DNA from: JANNPJ01 sp031400005
Lineage (GTDB): Bacteria; Actinomycetota; Actinomycetes; Actinomycetales; Kineosporiaceae
Assembly: GCA_031400005.1 (NCBI GenBank)
Contig: JANNPJ010000157.1
Span: 1-64,000 of the forward strand
Length of the DNA: 64,000 nt
Direction: 5' to 3'
The notes beneath the pieces were generated by a model. That model was not told where the DNA came from. It saw only the letters and a list, made by a program, of their open reading frames with translations, and searched no databases. The stretch's first letter is position 1. Each line of letters opens with the position of its first letter. Shown one piece after another: positions 16,565 to 25,130 of the stretch. The translations under genes were made by a program, and so were the position numbers.

Positions 16565-18220
16565 CTACTCCAGGTCGGTGAACCGAGCTGCCGTGTTCTT
16601 AGCGGAAAGGCGCTGCCCGGCAGTCTCTTCGGCGAAGGCGTTGACGACGTTTTGGGTGATCCGGACGACGATTCGCCGGGTGCTCTTGGTCAGCCTGACC
16701 GGCGCACCAGCCTGATTCGTGCAGCTGTTCGTCAGGGCGCAGGCCCAGCGACCGGTACCGGCAGTGAAAACCCCCGCTCCGGAGGGGCGAACCAGGTAGA
16801 CCCCGCTCTGGGCCACCTCCGGGCCAGCCTTTCCGCACCTGACCCGCGCGAAAGACAGCACCTGCATTGGTTTTACGCTGGCGGCGGCCGAGGTGGCGGC
16901 CCGGTCGACCCGGCCTGCGACGAGTCCCGGCAGGACGTCGTTGGTCTTGACGCCGGTGCCCTGGTATCCCCACCAACCGTCGTTGACCACCACCCAGCCG
17001 GCATTATTGACTCCGACCGGGCCGGTGCCTTCGGTAGTGGCTGGGTCACCGTTAGAGGTTGGGTCACCGGTAGAGGTTGGGTCGTCGGCAGTGGTTGGGT
17101 CGTCGGCAGTGGCTGGGCTTTCGGCAGTGGTTGTGACCGAGCAACTGGGCCGCACGCCGGTGAGCCGGACCGAGGCCGAGAGCTTGTCCGGGCTGATCTG
17201 CAGCGCACGGTCGGCGTCGACCAGGCGAATCTTCCGGGCCCCGGTCCCCGCACCGAAGAAGGCCAGATTGGTGCCGGAATCCCCGGCGGCCCGGATCGCG
17301 GTGCGCAGGGACGCCGGCCAATATTGGCTGTCCCCGCCGGTCAGTACCGCCGCCGCACCCGCGAGCAGGCTCGGGTCGGCGGCCACGTCGTAGTCCGTGA
17401 GGTATCCGATGCGCTTGCCGGTTCGTTCGGCCACCTGCAGGAGCCCGGCGTCATGCTGCAGGAAACCTGCCGATCCGTACCCCAGTGGGTACGGTCGGTT
17501 GAAGGAAACAGTCTGGCTGGACGGTGTTTGGCTGGCCTCCGCCGGTTGGCTCTGCGCCACCCAGGTCATCGGCGAGGTGAGGACGACGATCCGGCCGCGG
17601 TTGTCTGCACTTCTGACGGTCAGCGGCAGGTACCGACTGGCCTCGCCCTGATCCAGGCGCAACAGGTAATGCCCCTCGGGCCAACCGGTGGTGTCGACCG
17701 AGCCGCGAGGCCGCCAGTCACCGGGATCGGCCGTCTCTGGCTCGGCTTGGAGTTCGCCCTCCCAGACCTGACGGGCGCCGACCCCGCCGTACCAACCGAC
17801 GCGCAGCGCGCGGATCCGAACCGACCCGTTACCGCTGACCGAGAGCGGCACCGGCTGGCCCGGCAGCACCGAGACCGCACCCGCATAACCGGCCAGGCCA
17901 GGCGTGGTGCCCTGGGCCTTGGTGATCTGCCAGTCGACAGTACCGAATCGGGCGTTCTCCGCCACCACATCGAAGGCCGCTCCGGTGCCGGCCGAGGTGA
18001 CGTCGTCCGGGCTGAGAGCTCCGGTCACACCGGAAACGGCAGCGGTGGCGGTTGCCGTGGCGGTGGCTGTTGCTGTGGCCTTTGTTGTGGTCTGGGGACG
18101 GGCGGTGATCAGCGCGCCGGGCTGCTGGCTGCCCGGTTCGCCGGATTCGCCGCCCACGGCCGCCATTGCCGCACCCATCCCGACCAGGATGACGACCGAG
18201 AGCAGGCGCAGCGAAGGCAC
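16565..18220 (-). CDS. Secreted protein related to the N,N-dimethylformamidase large subunit C-domain
   Basis: The 551-residue protein has a signal peptide (LLSVVILVGMGAAMAAVGG). Segments GYAGAVSVLPGQPVPLSVSG, RALRVGWYGGVGARQVWEG, YLTDYDVAADPSLL and VLTGGDSQYWPASLR match the DMFA2_C family (the non-catalytic or catalytic beta-rich part of N,N-dimethylformamidase), which is common as a secreted stand-alone protein in actinobacteria. Real dimethylformamidase activity cannot be claimed. Two low-complexity runs stand out: alternating Thr-Ala near residues 48-60 and five DPT-type units near 370-395, both from short DNA repeats. The gene is isolated. Confidence 0.65.
   Translation of the reverse strand: MPSLRLLSVVILVGMGAAMAAVGGESGEPGSQQPGALITARPQTTTKATATATATATATAAVSGVTGALSPDDVTSAGTGAAFDVVAENARFGTVDWQITKAQGTTPGLAGYAGAVSVLPGQPVPLSVSGNGSVRIRALRVGWYGGVGARQVWEGELQAEPETADPGDWRPRGSVDTTGWPEGHYLLRLDQGEASRYLPLTVRSADNRGRIVVLTSPMTWVAQSQPAEASQTPSSQTVSFNRPYPLGYGSAGFLQHDAGLLQVAERTGKRIGYLTDYDVAADPSLLAGAAAVLTGGDSQYWPASLRTAIRAAGDSGTNLAFFGAGTGARKIRLVDADRALQISPDKLSASVRLTGVRPSCSVTTTAESPATADDPTTADDPTSTGDPTSNGDPATTEGTGPVGVNNAGWVVVNDGWWGYQGTGVKTNDVLPGLVAGRVDRAATSAAASVKPMQVLSFARVRCGKAGPEVAQSGVYLVRPSGAGVFTAGTGRWACALTNSCTNQAGAPVRLTKSTRRIVVRITQNVVNAFAEETAGQRLSAKNTAARFTDLE
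17038..17120 (-). repeat. In-frame tandem repeat of about 18 bp
   Basis: A unit of the form GGTTGGGTC(G/A)(T/C)CGG(C/T)AGTG is repeated about five times inside the DMFase-like gene, giving DDPT-type peptide units. It probably forms a flexible, length-variable loop of the secreted protein. Confidence 0.8.
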
Positions 18221-18343
18221 GGTGGAGATTGTGTCTGGTTCCTCGAAGCAGTGGTAATCCGGGGCCCCACTGGTGGCTCAGCGTAGATCGGTCGCCACGA
18301 AACAGAGTCGCCACCCGGGAAATACTGCTCCAAGGCTTGCCAA

Positions 18344-18375
18344 ACCTACGGGTACGTAGGTTACGGTAACGTAGG
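18344..18375. promoter_or_regulatory. Nested inverted repeats upstream of the desaturase
   Basis: ACCTACG at 18344 is mirrored by CGTAGGT at 18355-18361. GTTAC/GTAAC (18360-18370) follows directly, then a further CGTAGG (18370-18375). The overlap of two palindromes with a repeated half-site suggests a dimeric repressor, probably TetR-type as for many fatty-acid desaturase genes. Inferred from sequence only. Confidence 0.55.
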
Positions 18376-18439
18376 CAACGGTGTCTGGCTGATTTGTTTG
18401 CTCGGGCACACCGACGATCGATGGGAAAGGGGCGCCTGA

Positions 18440-19489
18440 ATGACTGCATCTACCAGCACCGCCACCGGCTCGCAGCCCGACCCTGCCGAGGGCGGCGCCA
18501 GCGCTGCGACGGCCACCGGTGCGACGGCCATGGGGCGGACCGGCAAGAAGCCGCGCCGCCAGGTGCAGCCGCTGACTTACGGGCGCAAGGGCAACATCGA
18601 GATCGCCTTCCTCTGGTTCTTCGTGCTCGGGCCGTTCGTCGCCCTGGCCGTCACCGTCCCGCTGGCCTGGAAGTACGACCTGCTCTCCTGGGTCGACATC
18701 GGGCTGTTCATCCCGTTCTACCTGTTCACCGCGATCGGCATCACGGTTGGCTTCCACCGCTACCTGACCCACGGCGCATTCAAGGCCAAGCGCTGGCTGC
18801 GGATCACCCTCACCCTGGCCGGCACGATGGCGATCCAAGGTGGACCGATCCGCTGGGTCGCCGACCACCGTCGCCATCATCAGTTCGCCGAGGAAGCGGA
18901 CGACCCGCACTCCCCGTGGCGCTTCGGCGAGAGCGTGTCCGGGCTGACCAAGGGCCTGATCTGGGCCCACACCGGCTGGTTGTTCACCCGAGAGAACACC
19001 AACTCCCGGCGGTTCGCCCCCGACCTGGTGGCCGACAAGGACGTGCGCTTCTTCCAGAAGAACTTCCCGCTAGTGATGCTCTTCAGCCTGGGCCTGCCGA
19101 CCCTGCTCGGCGGCCTGATCACGATGTCCTGGAAGGGCGCGCTGACCGCCTACATCTGGGCCGGCCTGGTCCGGGTGGGCTCCGTCCACCACGTCACCTG
19201 GGCGGTGAACTCGGTCTGCCACGTGATGGGCGAGCGGCCGTTCAAGACCGGCGACAAGGCCACGAACGTCTGGTGGCTGGCCATCCTGAGCATGGGCGAG
19301 TCCTGGCACAACCTGCACCACGCGGACCCGACCTGCGCCCGGCACGGCGTCGACAAGGGCCAGATCGATATCTCCGCCCGGGTGATCTGGTTCTTCGAGA
19401 AGATGGGCTGGGCCTGGAACGTCCGCTGGCCGAAGGCGGACCGCTTGGACGCCAAGCGGATCGATCAGCCCGAGACCGTCGGCGTCTGA
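18440..19489 (+). CDS. Acyl-CoA/acyl-lipid delta-9 desaturase
   Basis: The 349-residue membrane di-iron desaturase has the three histidine boxes HRYLTH (106-111), HRRHH (143-147) and HNLHH (about 290). Four main membrane helices lie around them. These ligands hold the two irons that insert a double bond into a saturated acyl chain, adjusting membrane fluidity. The N-terminal 40 residues are Ala/Thr/Gly-rich and disordered. No ferredoxin reductase partner is adjacent. The ATG at 18440 follows GGGAAAGGGG. Upstream there are nested inverted repeats, and downstream a strong terminator. Confidence 0.95.
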   Translation: MTASTSTATGSQPDPAEGGASAATATGATAMGRTGKKPRRQVQPLTYGRKGNIEIAFLWFFVLGPFVALAVTVPLAWKYDLLSWVDIGLFIPFYLFTAIGITVGFHRYLTHGAFKAKRWLRITLTLAGTMAIQGGPIRWVADHRRHHQFAEEADDPHSPWRFGESVSGLTKGLIWAHTGWLFTRENTNSRRFAPDLVADKDVRFFQKNFPLVMLFSLGLPTLLGGLITMSWKGALTAYIWAGLVRVGSVHHVTWAVNSVCHVMGERPFKTGDKATNVWWLAILSMGESWHNLHHADPTCARHGVDKGQIDISARVIWFFEKMGWAWNVRWPKADRLDAKRIDQPETVGV

Positions 19490-19510
19490 GCCGCCGGGCG
19501 TCGTCCCTTC

Positions 19511-19558
19511 GCAGCAGAATCCCCCACACCGTCCTCGGTGTGGGGGATTCTTTGCTGC
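19511..19558. terminator. Strong bidirectional terminator
   Basis: AATCCCCCACACCG pairs with CGGTGTGGGGGATT around a TCCT loop, and the outer GCAGCA/TTGCTGC extends the stem. It separates the converging desaturase and serS genes. Confidence 0.95.
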
Positions 19559-19572
19559 ACCTCAGCCCGGCT

Positions 19573-20862
19573 TCAGACCGTCGTGCCGTCGGCGGCGATG
19601 CGAGCGAATCCGGTGAACGGGGCCAGCGCGGCAGGCAGCACGATCGAGCCGTCGGCCTGCTGACCCTGTTCCAGGATCGCGGCCATGGTCCGGCCGATCG
19701 GCAGGCCGGAGCCGTTCAGGGTGGCGACGAACTCGCGTTTGCCGTCCGGCGTCCGGGTCCGGATGTTTGCTCGCCTGGCCTGGAAGGTCCCGCAGTCCGA
19801 GCAGGAGGAGATCTCCCGGTACTGGTCCTGGCCGGGTAGCCACACCTCGATGTCGTACGTCATCTGCGCGCCGAACCCGGTGTCGCCGGCGGCCAGCAGG
19901 ATCACCCGGTGCGCCAGGCCCAGTGCCTGCAGCGTCGCCTCGGCGTGCCCGACCAGCGTCTCCAGTTCGGCCTGGGAGTCCTCGGCCCGGCAGAACCGGA
20001 CCAGTTCCACCTTGGCGAACTGGTGCAGCCGGATCAGTCCCCGGGTGTCCCGGCCATACGAACCAGCCTCGGAGCGATAACACGGCGTCCATGAGGTGTA
20101 GGCCAGCGGCAGCTCACCGGGCTCGATGATCTCCTCGGCCCGCAGGTTGGTCAGCGGCACCTCGGCGGTCGGGCTCCGGTACAGGTCCCGGTCTCCGGCG
20201 GTGGTGTGGAACAGATCTTCTTCGAACTTCGGCAGTTGCCCGGTACCCAGCAGGGCCCCGGGGGTGACCAGGTGCGGCAGCGAGAACTCGGTGTACCCAT
20301 GCTTTCGGGTATGCAGGTCGAGGAAGAACGACGCCAGGCCGCGCTCCAGCGCCGCGCCGGCGCCGCGGGCCACGCTGAATCGCGGACCGGCGAGCTTGGT
20401 GGCCCGGACGAAATCCAGGATCCCGGTCCGCTCGCCCAGTTCGACGTGGTCGAGCGGGGTGAAGTCGAACGTCGGCGGCGTACCCCACCGGCGGACCTCG
20501 ACGGCCTCAGCCTCGGAGAACCCGTCCGGCAAGGTGTCCAGCGGCAGATTCGGGATGCCCAGCAGCAGGTCGCGCAGTTCGGTCGCGGCCTGCTCGTGGT
20601 CCACCTCGACGGCGCGGATCTGCTCCTTCAACTCGCGAGCGCGCTCTTTCAGCGCGGCCACGTCACCCCCGGACCGGGCCGCCAGGCCGACCTCCTGCGC
20701 CACCCGCTTCGACTCCGACCGCAGGTCGTCGGCCAGCTTGATGCTGGCGTTGCGCCGGGAGAGCAACGCCTCCATGGCAGCCGAGTCGAGCTGATAACCG
20801 CGGCGGGCGAGCCGACGGACAGCCTCGTTGCCCGGATCGAGCAGGGCACGAGCGTCGTGCAT
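19573..20862 (-). CDS. serS: Seryl-tRNA synthetase
   Basis: The 429-residue class II synthetase charges tRNA-Ser. The N-terminal coiled-coil tRNA-binding arm spans about 25-105. Motif 2 appears as PCYRSEAGSYGRDTRGLIRLHQF and motif 3 as LNGSGLPIGRTMAAILE. The serine-binding region EISSCSDCGTFQARR is present. An in-frame ORF extends upstream, but MHDARALLDPG at 20862 is the normal bacterial start (MIDLKLLR-type), preceded by GGAAGG. It is a single-gene unit. In many actinobacteria serS sits singly or next to a HAD hydrolase; here the neighbour is an unknown membrane protein. Confidence 0.97.
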   Translation of the reverse strand: MHDARALLDPGNEAVRRLARRGYQLDSAAMEALLSRRNASIKLADDLRSESKRVAQEVGLAARSGGDVAALKERARELKEQIRAVEVDHEQAATELRDLLLGIPNLPLDTLPDGFSEAEAVEVRRWGTPPTFDFTPLDHVELGERTGILDFVRATKLAGPRFSVARGAGAALERGLASFFLDLHTRKHGYTEFSLPHLVTPGALLGTGQLPKFEEDLFHTTAGDRDLYRSPTAEVPLTNLRAEEIIEPGELPLAYTSWTPCYRSEAGSYGRDTRGLIRLHQFAKVELVRFCRAEDSQAELETLVGHAEATLQALGLAHRVILLAAGDTGFGAQMTYDIEVWLPGQDQYREISSCSDCGTFQARRANIRTRTPDGKREFVATLNGSGLPIGRTMAAILEQGQQADGSIVLPAALAPFTGFARIAADGTTV

Positions 20863-20964
20863 GGCGGAACCTTCCAGCGCAGGTGGGTAATGGGACAACG
20901 AGCAGGACGGTAGCAAGATTGCTCACTGTATCGATGCGTGCGAGTCCGGATCTTCGATCAGCCC

Positions 20965-22317
20965 TCACGCGGCGAAGAGCAATATCAGACCGGTGCAGGT
21001 CAGGGCGACCATCAGGATGAGCAACGGCAACTGCCCGAGCACGGCGGCCTGCCGCGGAAACAACCGGACGGCGCGATCGTGCGCCAGCACCACCCCGACC
21101 ACATGCCCGATCACCACAGCGAGCACCTGGACGGAGGCCACCAGCGTGGGGTTGATCGGCGCCGCGTTCGGGGTCAGATCGTCGAGCCCGAACCAGTCGG
21201 CGCCATTGCTCAGCGGGTCACCAAGCTTGGCCAGGCCGCGCTGCCCCTCGTAGACGAAAAGCGTGTAGTAGTGCGCCACCACGTAACCGAGCGCGACCGG
21301 AACCACCGAGTGCACGAAGGCAACCGGCATCCCGCGACCGGTACCGGACCCGTCCCGATCGGCCAGCCGTCCCGCCGCCGTCGTGCAGGCCAGGTAGAGC
21401 CCGGTCAGCAGCAGGATGACGCCGAGCAGGGCACCGGTCTCCAGCAGCCGCCGCGGCGCACTCGCGCTCTGGAGGAAGGTCTGCCAGCGCGGCGAACCCG
21501 AGAAACCGTCGTAGGCGGTGGAGCCGAGCATCACCATCACGGTGGCGATCAACCCGGGTGCCGGTTCCAGCGCGTCCAGACCGGCCCACGGCGAGCGCAG
21601 CACCCGGGTGCCGTCGTCCCGCCGCCCGAGTACGGAGAACCGGCCGAACAGCCCGGACCAGGTCTCGAACGCGTCGGCCCGGTCGAACCAGGCCGAGCCG
21701 AAGAGGAAGCCGGCGAACAGGTGGATGACGACGTACAGCCCGATCATCACTCGGAACGTCGTCAGCGTCGCGTTGTCCGGGTAGATCAGCTCCACCCAGG
21801 TGAAGGCGAGCAAACCGAGCGCGGCCGGCCAATAACCGATCCCGGCCGGTAACGGGCGCAGCCCTTCCGCCGGGTCGAGCCGGGCGAGCCGGTTGATCCC
21901 GGAGTGGATCGCGCGTAGCGGGTTGAGCTGCCGCCAGACCGGGCCGAACAGCACCGACACCGCAACCAGCCCGACCCAGAGGTAGACGTAGACCAGCCAG
22001 GGCAGCGGGTTGTTGGCGTCGTCCTGACCAATGACCAGCACCAGCGCCAGGTAACCGGTGATCAGCAGGGTGAGGATCCGCTTCACCCACCTGACGGCGG
22101 CTCCGTCCAGGGCCCGGCTGACGGCCGCGGGCAGCGCTCGACCGGCATCCTGTCTGCTGCCGCCGTCCAATCGGGGCGTCGTCCACAACAGACCGAGCGC
22201 CACGAACGAGATCACCACGGCGAAGGCCGCTCCCGCCACCGCCCAACCGAACGGCAGCGGCAGATCTTCCCGGCCGCCGACCCCGTGCGCAAGCAGCGTG
22301 TTCATCACTGTCGACAT
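20965..22317 (-). CDS. Conserved polytopic membrane protein
   Basis: The 450-residue protein has about eleven hydrophobic helices. Segments LPLPFGWAVAGAAFAVVISF, GPVWRQLNPLRAIHSGI and VPVALGYVVAHYYTLFVYEGQ recur in a family of actinobacterial membrane proteins that I recognise only as uncharacterised. The Tyr/His-rich helix near residue 345 (GYVVAHYYTLF) could bind a cofactor. No signal peptide is needed. It lies between serS and the mutarotase gene and is transcribed in the same direction as serS, but with a 100-base gap. Function unknown. Confidence 0.75.
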   Translation of the reverse strand: MSTVMNTLLAHGVGGREDLPLPFGWAVAGAAFAVVISFVALGLLWTTPRLDGGSRQDAGRALPAAVSRALDGAAVRWVKRILTLLITGYLALVLVIGQDDANNPLPWLVYVYLWVGLVAVSVLFGPVWRQLNPLRAIHSGINRLARLDPAEGLRPLPAGIGYWPAALGLLAFTWVELIYPDNATLTTFRVMIGLYVVIHLFAGFLFGSAWFDRADAFETWSGLFGRFSVLGRRDDGTRVLRSPWAGLDALEPAPGLIATVMVMLGSTAYDGFSGSPRWQTFLQSASAPRRLLETGALLGVILLLTGLYLACTTAAGRLADRDGSGTGRGMPVAFVHSVVPVALGYVVAHYYTLFVYEGQRGLAKLGDPLSNGADWFGLDDLTPNAAPINPTLVASVQVLAVVIGHVVGVVLAHDRAVRLFPRQAAVLGQLPLLILMVALTCTGLILLFAA

Positions 22318-22390
22318 TGAACAGGACGCCGCGGGCCGGACGTGACCGCACCCCCGGGCCGCCTCGGACAGGCCGTCGCCGGCCGCCGGC

Positions 22391-22469
22391 GATTGCGGCC
22401 CACCTGGCAGTTGCGGTCGGACCGGCGATTGCGGTCAGACCGCGATTGCGATCAGGCGGGCCATTGCGG
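22391..22469 (+). repeat. Five direct repeats at an 18-base period upstream of the mutarotase
   Basis: The word (G/C/A)(A/G)TTGCGG recurs at 22391, 22409, 22427, 22444 (GATTGCGA) and 22462, with spacings of 18, 18, 17 and 18. The array ends 13 bases before the GTG start of the mutarotase gene. It could be a binding-site array or a minisatellite. Confidence 0.8.
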
Positions 22470-22482
22470 CCAGACTAAGGAC

Positions 22483-23346
22483 GTGGCAATCGACCCTTGT
22501 GCTCCGTACACCGTGACCGCGCCGGACGGCGCCCAGCTGACCGCCTGTGCCCACGGCGGCCATGTGCTGGGGTGGACCCCGGCGGGTGGGCAGCCTCGGC
22601 TCTGGCTGAGTCCGATCATCGGATGCGGCCCCAGCCTGGCCATCCGCGGGGGGATTCCGGTGATCTTTCCGCAGTTCGCCGGCCGCGGTCCGCTGCCCAA
22701 GCACGGACTGGCCCGCAACCGCGACTGGCAGGTGCAGGAGAGCAGTCGGACATCTGACAGCCGGCCAACGGAAGGCGGGACGTCCGGAGACAGCGCGCTC
22801 TGGCGGGCAACCCTCACCGATGATGCCGCGACCCGGCAGATCTGGCCGCACCGCTTCGAGCTCTCGCTGACCGCTCGCGCCGAAGGCGACCGATTGGACA
22901 CCACGCTCACCGTCCGGAACACCGATGACGTCGAGTGGGAGTTCACCGCCGCGCTACACACCTACCTGGCGGTCGGCGATCCGGGCGCGCTGATCCACGG
23001 GCTGGGCGGCCGGACCGCCGAGGACAACGCTGCCGCCGGGCGACCGACGACGCTGGGGACCGCTGGGGCAGCCCTGCCGGCGACGGTCCCCCGGGACGTC
23101 GCCGTCCTCGGGGTGAGCGAGCCGCTGACCCTCGACGACCCGGCCCTGGGCCCGCTCGTGCTCACCACGGAAGGCTTCCACGACAGGGTGGTGTGGAACC
23201 CAGGACCGGGGCACGGACTGGCGGACGTACCGGACGGCGACGAACGGAATTTCGTCTGTATCGAGTCGGCCGAATTGACCGCGGTACTGATTCAACCCGC
23301 AAGCACCTGGACAGGGCGCCAGACCTTGCTGGCGAGAACTATGTGA
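22483..23346 (+). CDS. D-hexose-6-phosphate mutarotase (aldose 1-epimerase family)
   Basis: The 287-residue protein interconverts anomers of hexose 6-phosphates. Family segments seen are AHGGHVLGWTPAG, SPIIGCGPSLAIRGGIPVIFPQF, LPKHGLARNRDWQV with the catalytic His, FELSLTARAEG, ALHTYLAVGD and a late Glu in FVCIESAEL. The reading frame opens much earlier, at 22342, but that part is built from the 18-base repeats. The GTG at 22483 starts the conserved domain. The gene is a single unit, with a hairpin downstream. Confidence 0.92.
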   Translation: MAIDPCAPYTVTAPDGAQLTACAHGGHVLGWTPAGGQPRLWLSPIIGCGPSLAIRGGIPVIFPQFAGRGPLPKHGLARNRDWQVQESSRTSDSRPTEGGTSGDSALWRATLTDDAATRQIWPHRFELSLTARAEGDRLDTTLTVRNTDDVEWEFTAALHTYLAVGDPGALIHGLGGRTAEDNAAAGRPTTLGTAGAALPATVPRDVAVLGVSEPLTLDDPALGPLVLTTEGFHDRVVWNPGPGHGLADVPDGDERNFVCIESAELTAVLIQPASTWTGRQTLLARTM

Positions 23347-23469
23347 ACCTCGATCAACATTCGCCAAGCGTGTTGGCAATCCCTCGCTGACCTGCGATTA
23401 TGCCGGGCGTTGACTACACAGAGTGATGGGACTTTGCGGGTACGCCTTTGGTGTGACAGGCTCTCTCAC

Positions 23470-23494
23470 GCACCGGCGCCGAGAGCGCCGGTGC
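23470..23494. terminator. Hairpin terminator
   Basis: GCACCGGCGC (23470-23479) pairs with GCGCCGGTGC (23485-23494), with a 5-base loop. It lies between the converging mutarotase and HNH genes. Confidence 0.9.
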
Positions 23495-23512
23495 ACCAAC
23501 TTTGCCGGAAAC

Positions 23513-24007
23513 CTAAGCTGCAGAGCCGAGATACTCCTCCCACGACGGCTCCCGAACGTCTGCGCCGCGGACCACCCAGGCGGGCCCACGCGGAGCTCTC
23601 GGGCGGACCGCCAAAGCCCACCCCATTTCCTCCGGCGTCCGATTGCCTTTGACGTTGTTACACCGCACGCAGCAGGCGACCAGGTTCTCCCAACTGTCCC
23701 CGCCACCACGGCTGCGCGGCAGCACATGGTCGATGGTGCTGGCGTGGCCTGCGCAGTAGGCACAGCGGTGCTCATCGCGGCGCAGCACGGCTCGGCGGCT
23801 GACCGGGACGACTCGCCCGTGCGGGATTCGGACGTAGCGCACCAACAGGATCACCGACGGCCTTGGCAGTACCAGGGATTCGCTGATCACCGGCTTCGGC
23901 CCGTCAGCCACCACGACCGCCTTGCCTGCGAGGACGAGCACCAGCGCGCGGCGAAAGGAGACGACGGCCAGCGGTTCGTAGCCGGCATTGAGAACCAGGG
24001 TCCGCAT
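23513..24007 (-). CDS. HNH endonuclease family protein
   Basis: The 164-residue protein has an N-terminal beta-rich part (MRTLVLNAGYEPLAVVSFRRA in pieces) and an HNH domain. Zinc ligands are CAYC and CVRC, and the HNH core is TIDHVLPRSRGGGDSWENLV with the metal-binding Asp-His. This compact type is found in nearly all actinobacteria as a chromosomal gene, not as a homing endonuclease; its target is unknown. The ATG at 24007 follows AGGAGGG, which lies inside the end of a small upstream reading frame, so the two may be co-translated. Confidence 0.93.
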   Translation of the reverse strand: MRTLVLNAGYEPLAVVSFRRALVLVLAGKAVVVADGPKPVISESLVLPRPSVILLVRYVRIPHGRVVPVSRRAVLRRDEHRCAYCAGHASTIDHVLPRSRGGGDSWENLVACCVRCNNVKGNRTPEEMGWALAVRPRAPRGPAWVVRGADVREPSWEEYLGSAA

Positions 24008-24008
24008 C

Positions 24009-24173
24009 TCAGCCCTCCTGGGGGTGTCCTGTACGGGACGTCATTTCCGGCAGGACGGCGAAAGGCGCCGTCCCGGTCGGAACGACGCCCTTCAACCCAC
24101 GCAGGCTTGCGCGGGGTATCTCTACCTCCGAACAGGCGAGCGCAGCGAGGACGCTGCGGATGGCATTCGACAT
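24009..24173 (-). CDS. Possible 54-residue protein upstream of the HNH gene
   Basis: The reading frame begins MSNAIRSVLAALACSEVEIP after a very good ribosome site (GAGGAGGTCGCG) and stops one base before the HNH start. It has one short hydrophobic helix and no recognised family. The strong site and tight junction argue that it is translated. A longer frame (to 24206) exists but lacks a site. Confidence 0.5.
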   Translation of the reverse strand: MSNAIRSVLAALACSEVEIPRASLRGLKGVVPTGTAPFAVLPEMTSRTGHPQEG

Positions 24174-24301
24174 CGCGACCTCCTCGACGGGTGCATCTGC
24201 GCTCACTTCGAAGAATAAGCGCCTTCAGCACTGCAGATCACTCCCTTTCTGTCAGGGATCTGCGTTCGATAGGTCACGAAAATGCAAAGACTGTGCAAAG
24301 A

Positions 24302-24335
24302 ACGAAAGCCCCGCCGGGCGCGGCGGGGCTTTCGT
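24302..24335 (-). terminator. Rho-independent terminator after the NlpC/P60 gene
   Basis: ACGAAAGCCCCGCC pairs with GGCGGGGCTTTCGT, giving a 14-bp perfect stem. On the minus strand it is followed by TCTTTGCACAGTCTTTGC. It ends the NlpC/P60 transcript 16 bases after the stop. Confidence 0.95.
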
Positions 24336-24350
24336 CAGTCTTTCAACGGG

Positions 24351-25124
24351 TCAGAGCACTCGGCCGAAGACCACGTTGCTCGTCCAGATCTCGCGCTTGC
24401 TGAACGACTTGCCCTGCCGACCGGCGTCGTAGAACCGGTTGCCACCGGCGTACGCACCCACGTGATAGGCCGCTCCACCAGACACCATGAACACCAGGTC
24501 ACCCGGTCGCGCCTCGGATCGAGAGATCCGCTTGCTGGCCAGCATCTGCTGGTTGGCGGTGCGCGGCAGGCGAACGCCGATTTGGTTGTAGATGTACTGC
24601 ATCGCCGCTGAGCAGTCCCACCCCCTCGGCGAGGTGCCGCCGTATCGGTAGGTAACGCCGATGTAGCGGGAGGCGACGGCAAGCACCGAGGAACCCTTGG
24701 CGCTACCGAAGCTGGCGTAGGAGGATGCCTGGCCATCGCGGCTAGGGCTGGTGTGCGCTCTGATCACTTTGGGTACCGCCCGGAAGGCGTTGTTCTCGAA
24801 TGAAACCTTCGCGGCCGCCGAGGCCGTCAACGGAGCTGCGCTGCTCTGCATCGTGGCCTGGGCGGCGATCCTGCTGCTGGATAAGGCGAGCGCGGGCTGG
24901 ACCGCGATCGGAGCCGTAACTGGTGCGGCTTGCGGGCTGGCGGAGTTACGGCCGACGGCCGAAGCCGGCATTCCGATAGTGGCCACCAGGCCAGAGGACA
25001 TTGCAAGGACGACTCCACCGCGACCGATAGTTCCAACATGATCGGTCACGGCGCCGGCTAATGACGAGAGCGGGGAGTTCGATCGAACAGGCGCGCGATG
25101 GCGCGCCGAAGCTCGAGTTGTCAC
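24351..25124 (-). CDS. NlpC/P60 peptidoglycan endopeptidase
   Basis: The 257-residue secreted cell-wall hydrolase has a long N-terminal part with a hydrophobic helix (GGVVLAMSSGLVATIG) and an Ala/Ser-rich linker, then a C-terminal NlpC/P60 domain. The catalytic Cys is in RGWDCSAAMQYIYNQIG (about 171) and the His in AYHVGAYAGG (about 221). RLPRTANQQM and ARPGDLVF are family landmarks. It cuts peptide stems in the wall and acts in growth or separation. The frame opens with TTG at 25130, but the GTG at 25124 is spaced correctly from GGAGAGG. That ribosome site is part of the c-di-AMP riboswitch, which should control expression. Confidence 0.93.
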   Translation of the reverse strand: MTTRASARHRAPVRSNSPLSSLAGAVTDHVGTIGRGGVVLAMSSGLVATIGMPASAVGRNSASPQAAPVTAPIAVQPALALSSSRIAAQATMQSSAAPLTASAAAKVSFENNAFRAVPKVIRAHTSPSRDGQASSYASFGSAKGSSVLAVASRYIGVTYRYGGTSPRGWDCSAAMQYIYNQIGVRLPRTANQQMLASKRISRSEARPGDLVFMVSGGAAYHVGAYAGGNRFYDAGRQGKSFSKREIWTSNVVFGRVL

Positions 25125-25130
25125 GGTCAA

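Noticed and set aside
22391..22469. CRISPR array
   Set aside because: The repeated word is only 7-8 bases with 10-base gaps of related sequence. There are no long identical repeats, no unique spacers and no cas genes.
23513..24007. Homing endonuclease or mobile intron
   Set aside because: The HNH protein is the compact chromosomal type with its own ribosome site. No intron ends or split gene are seen.
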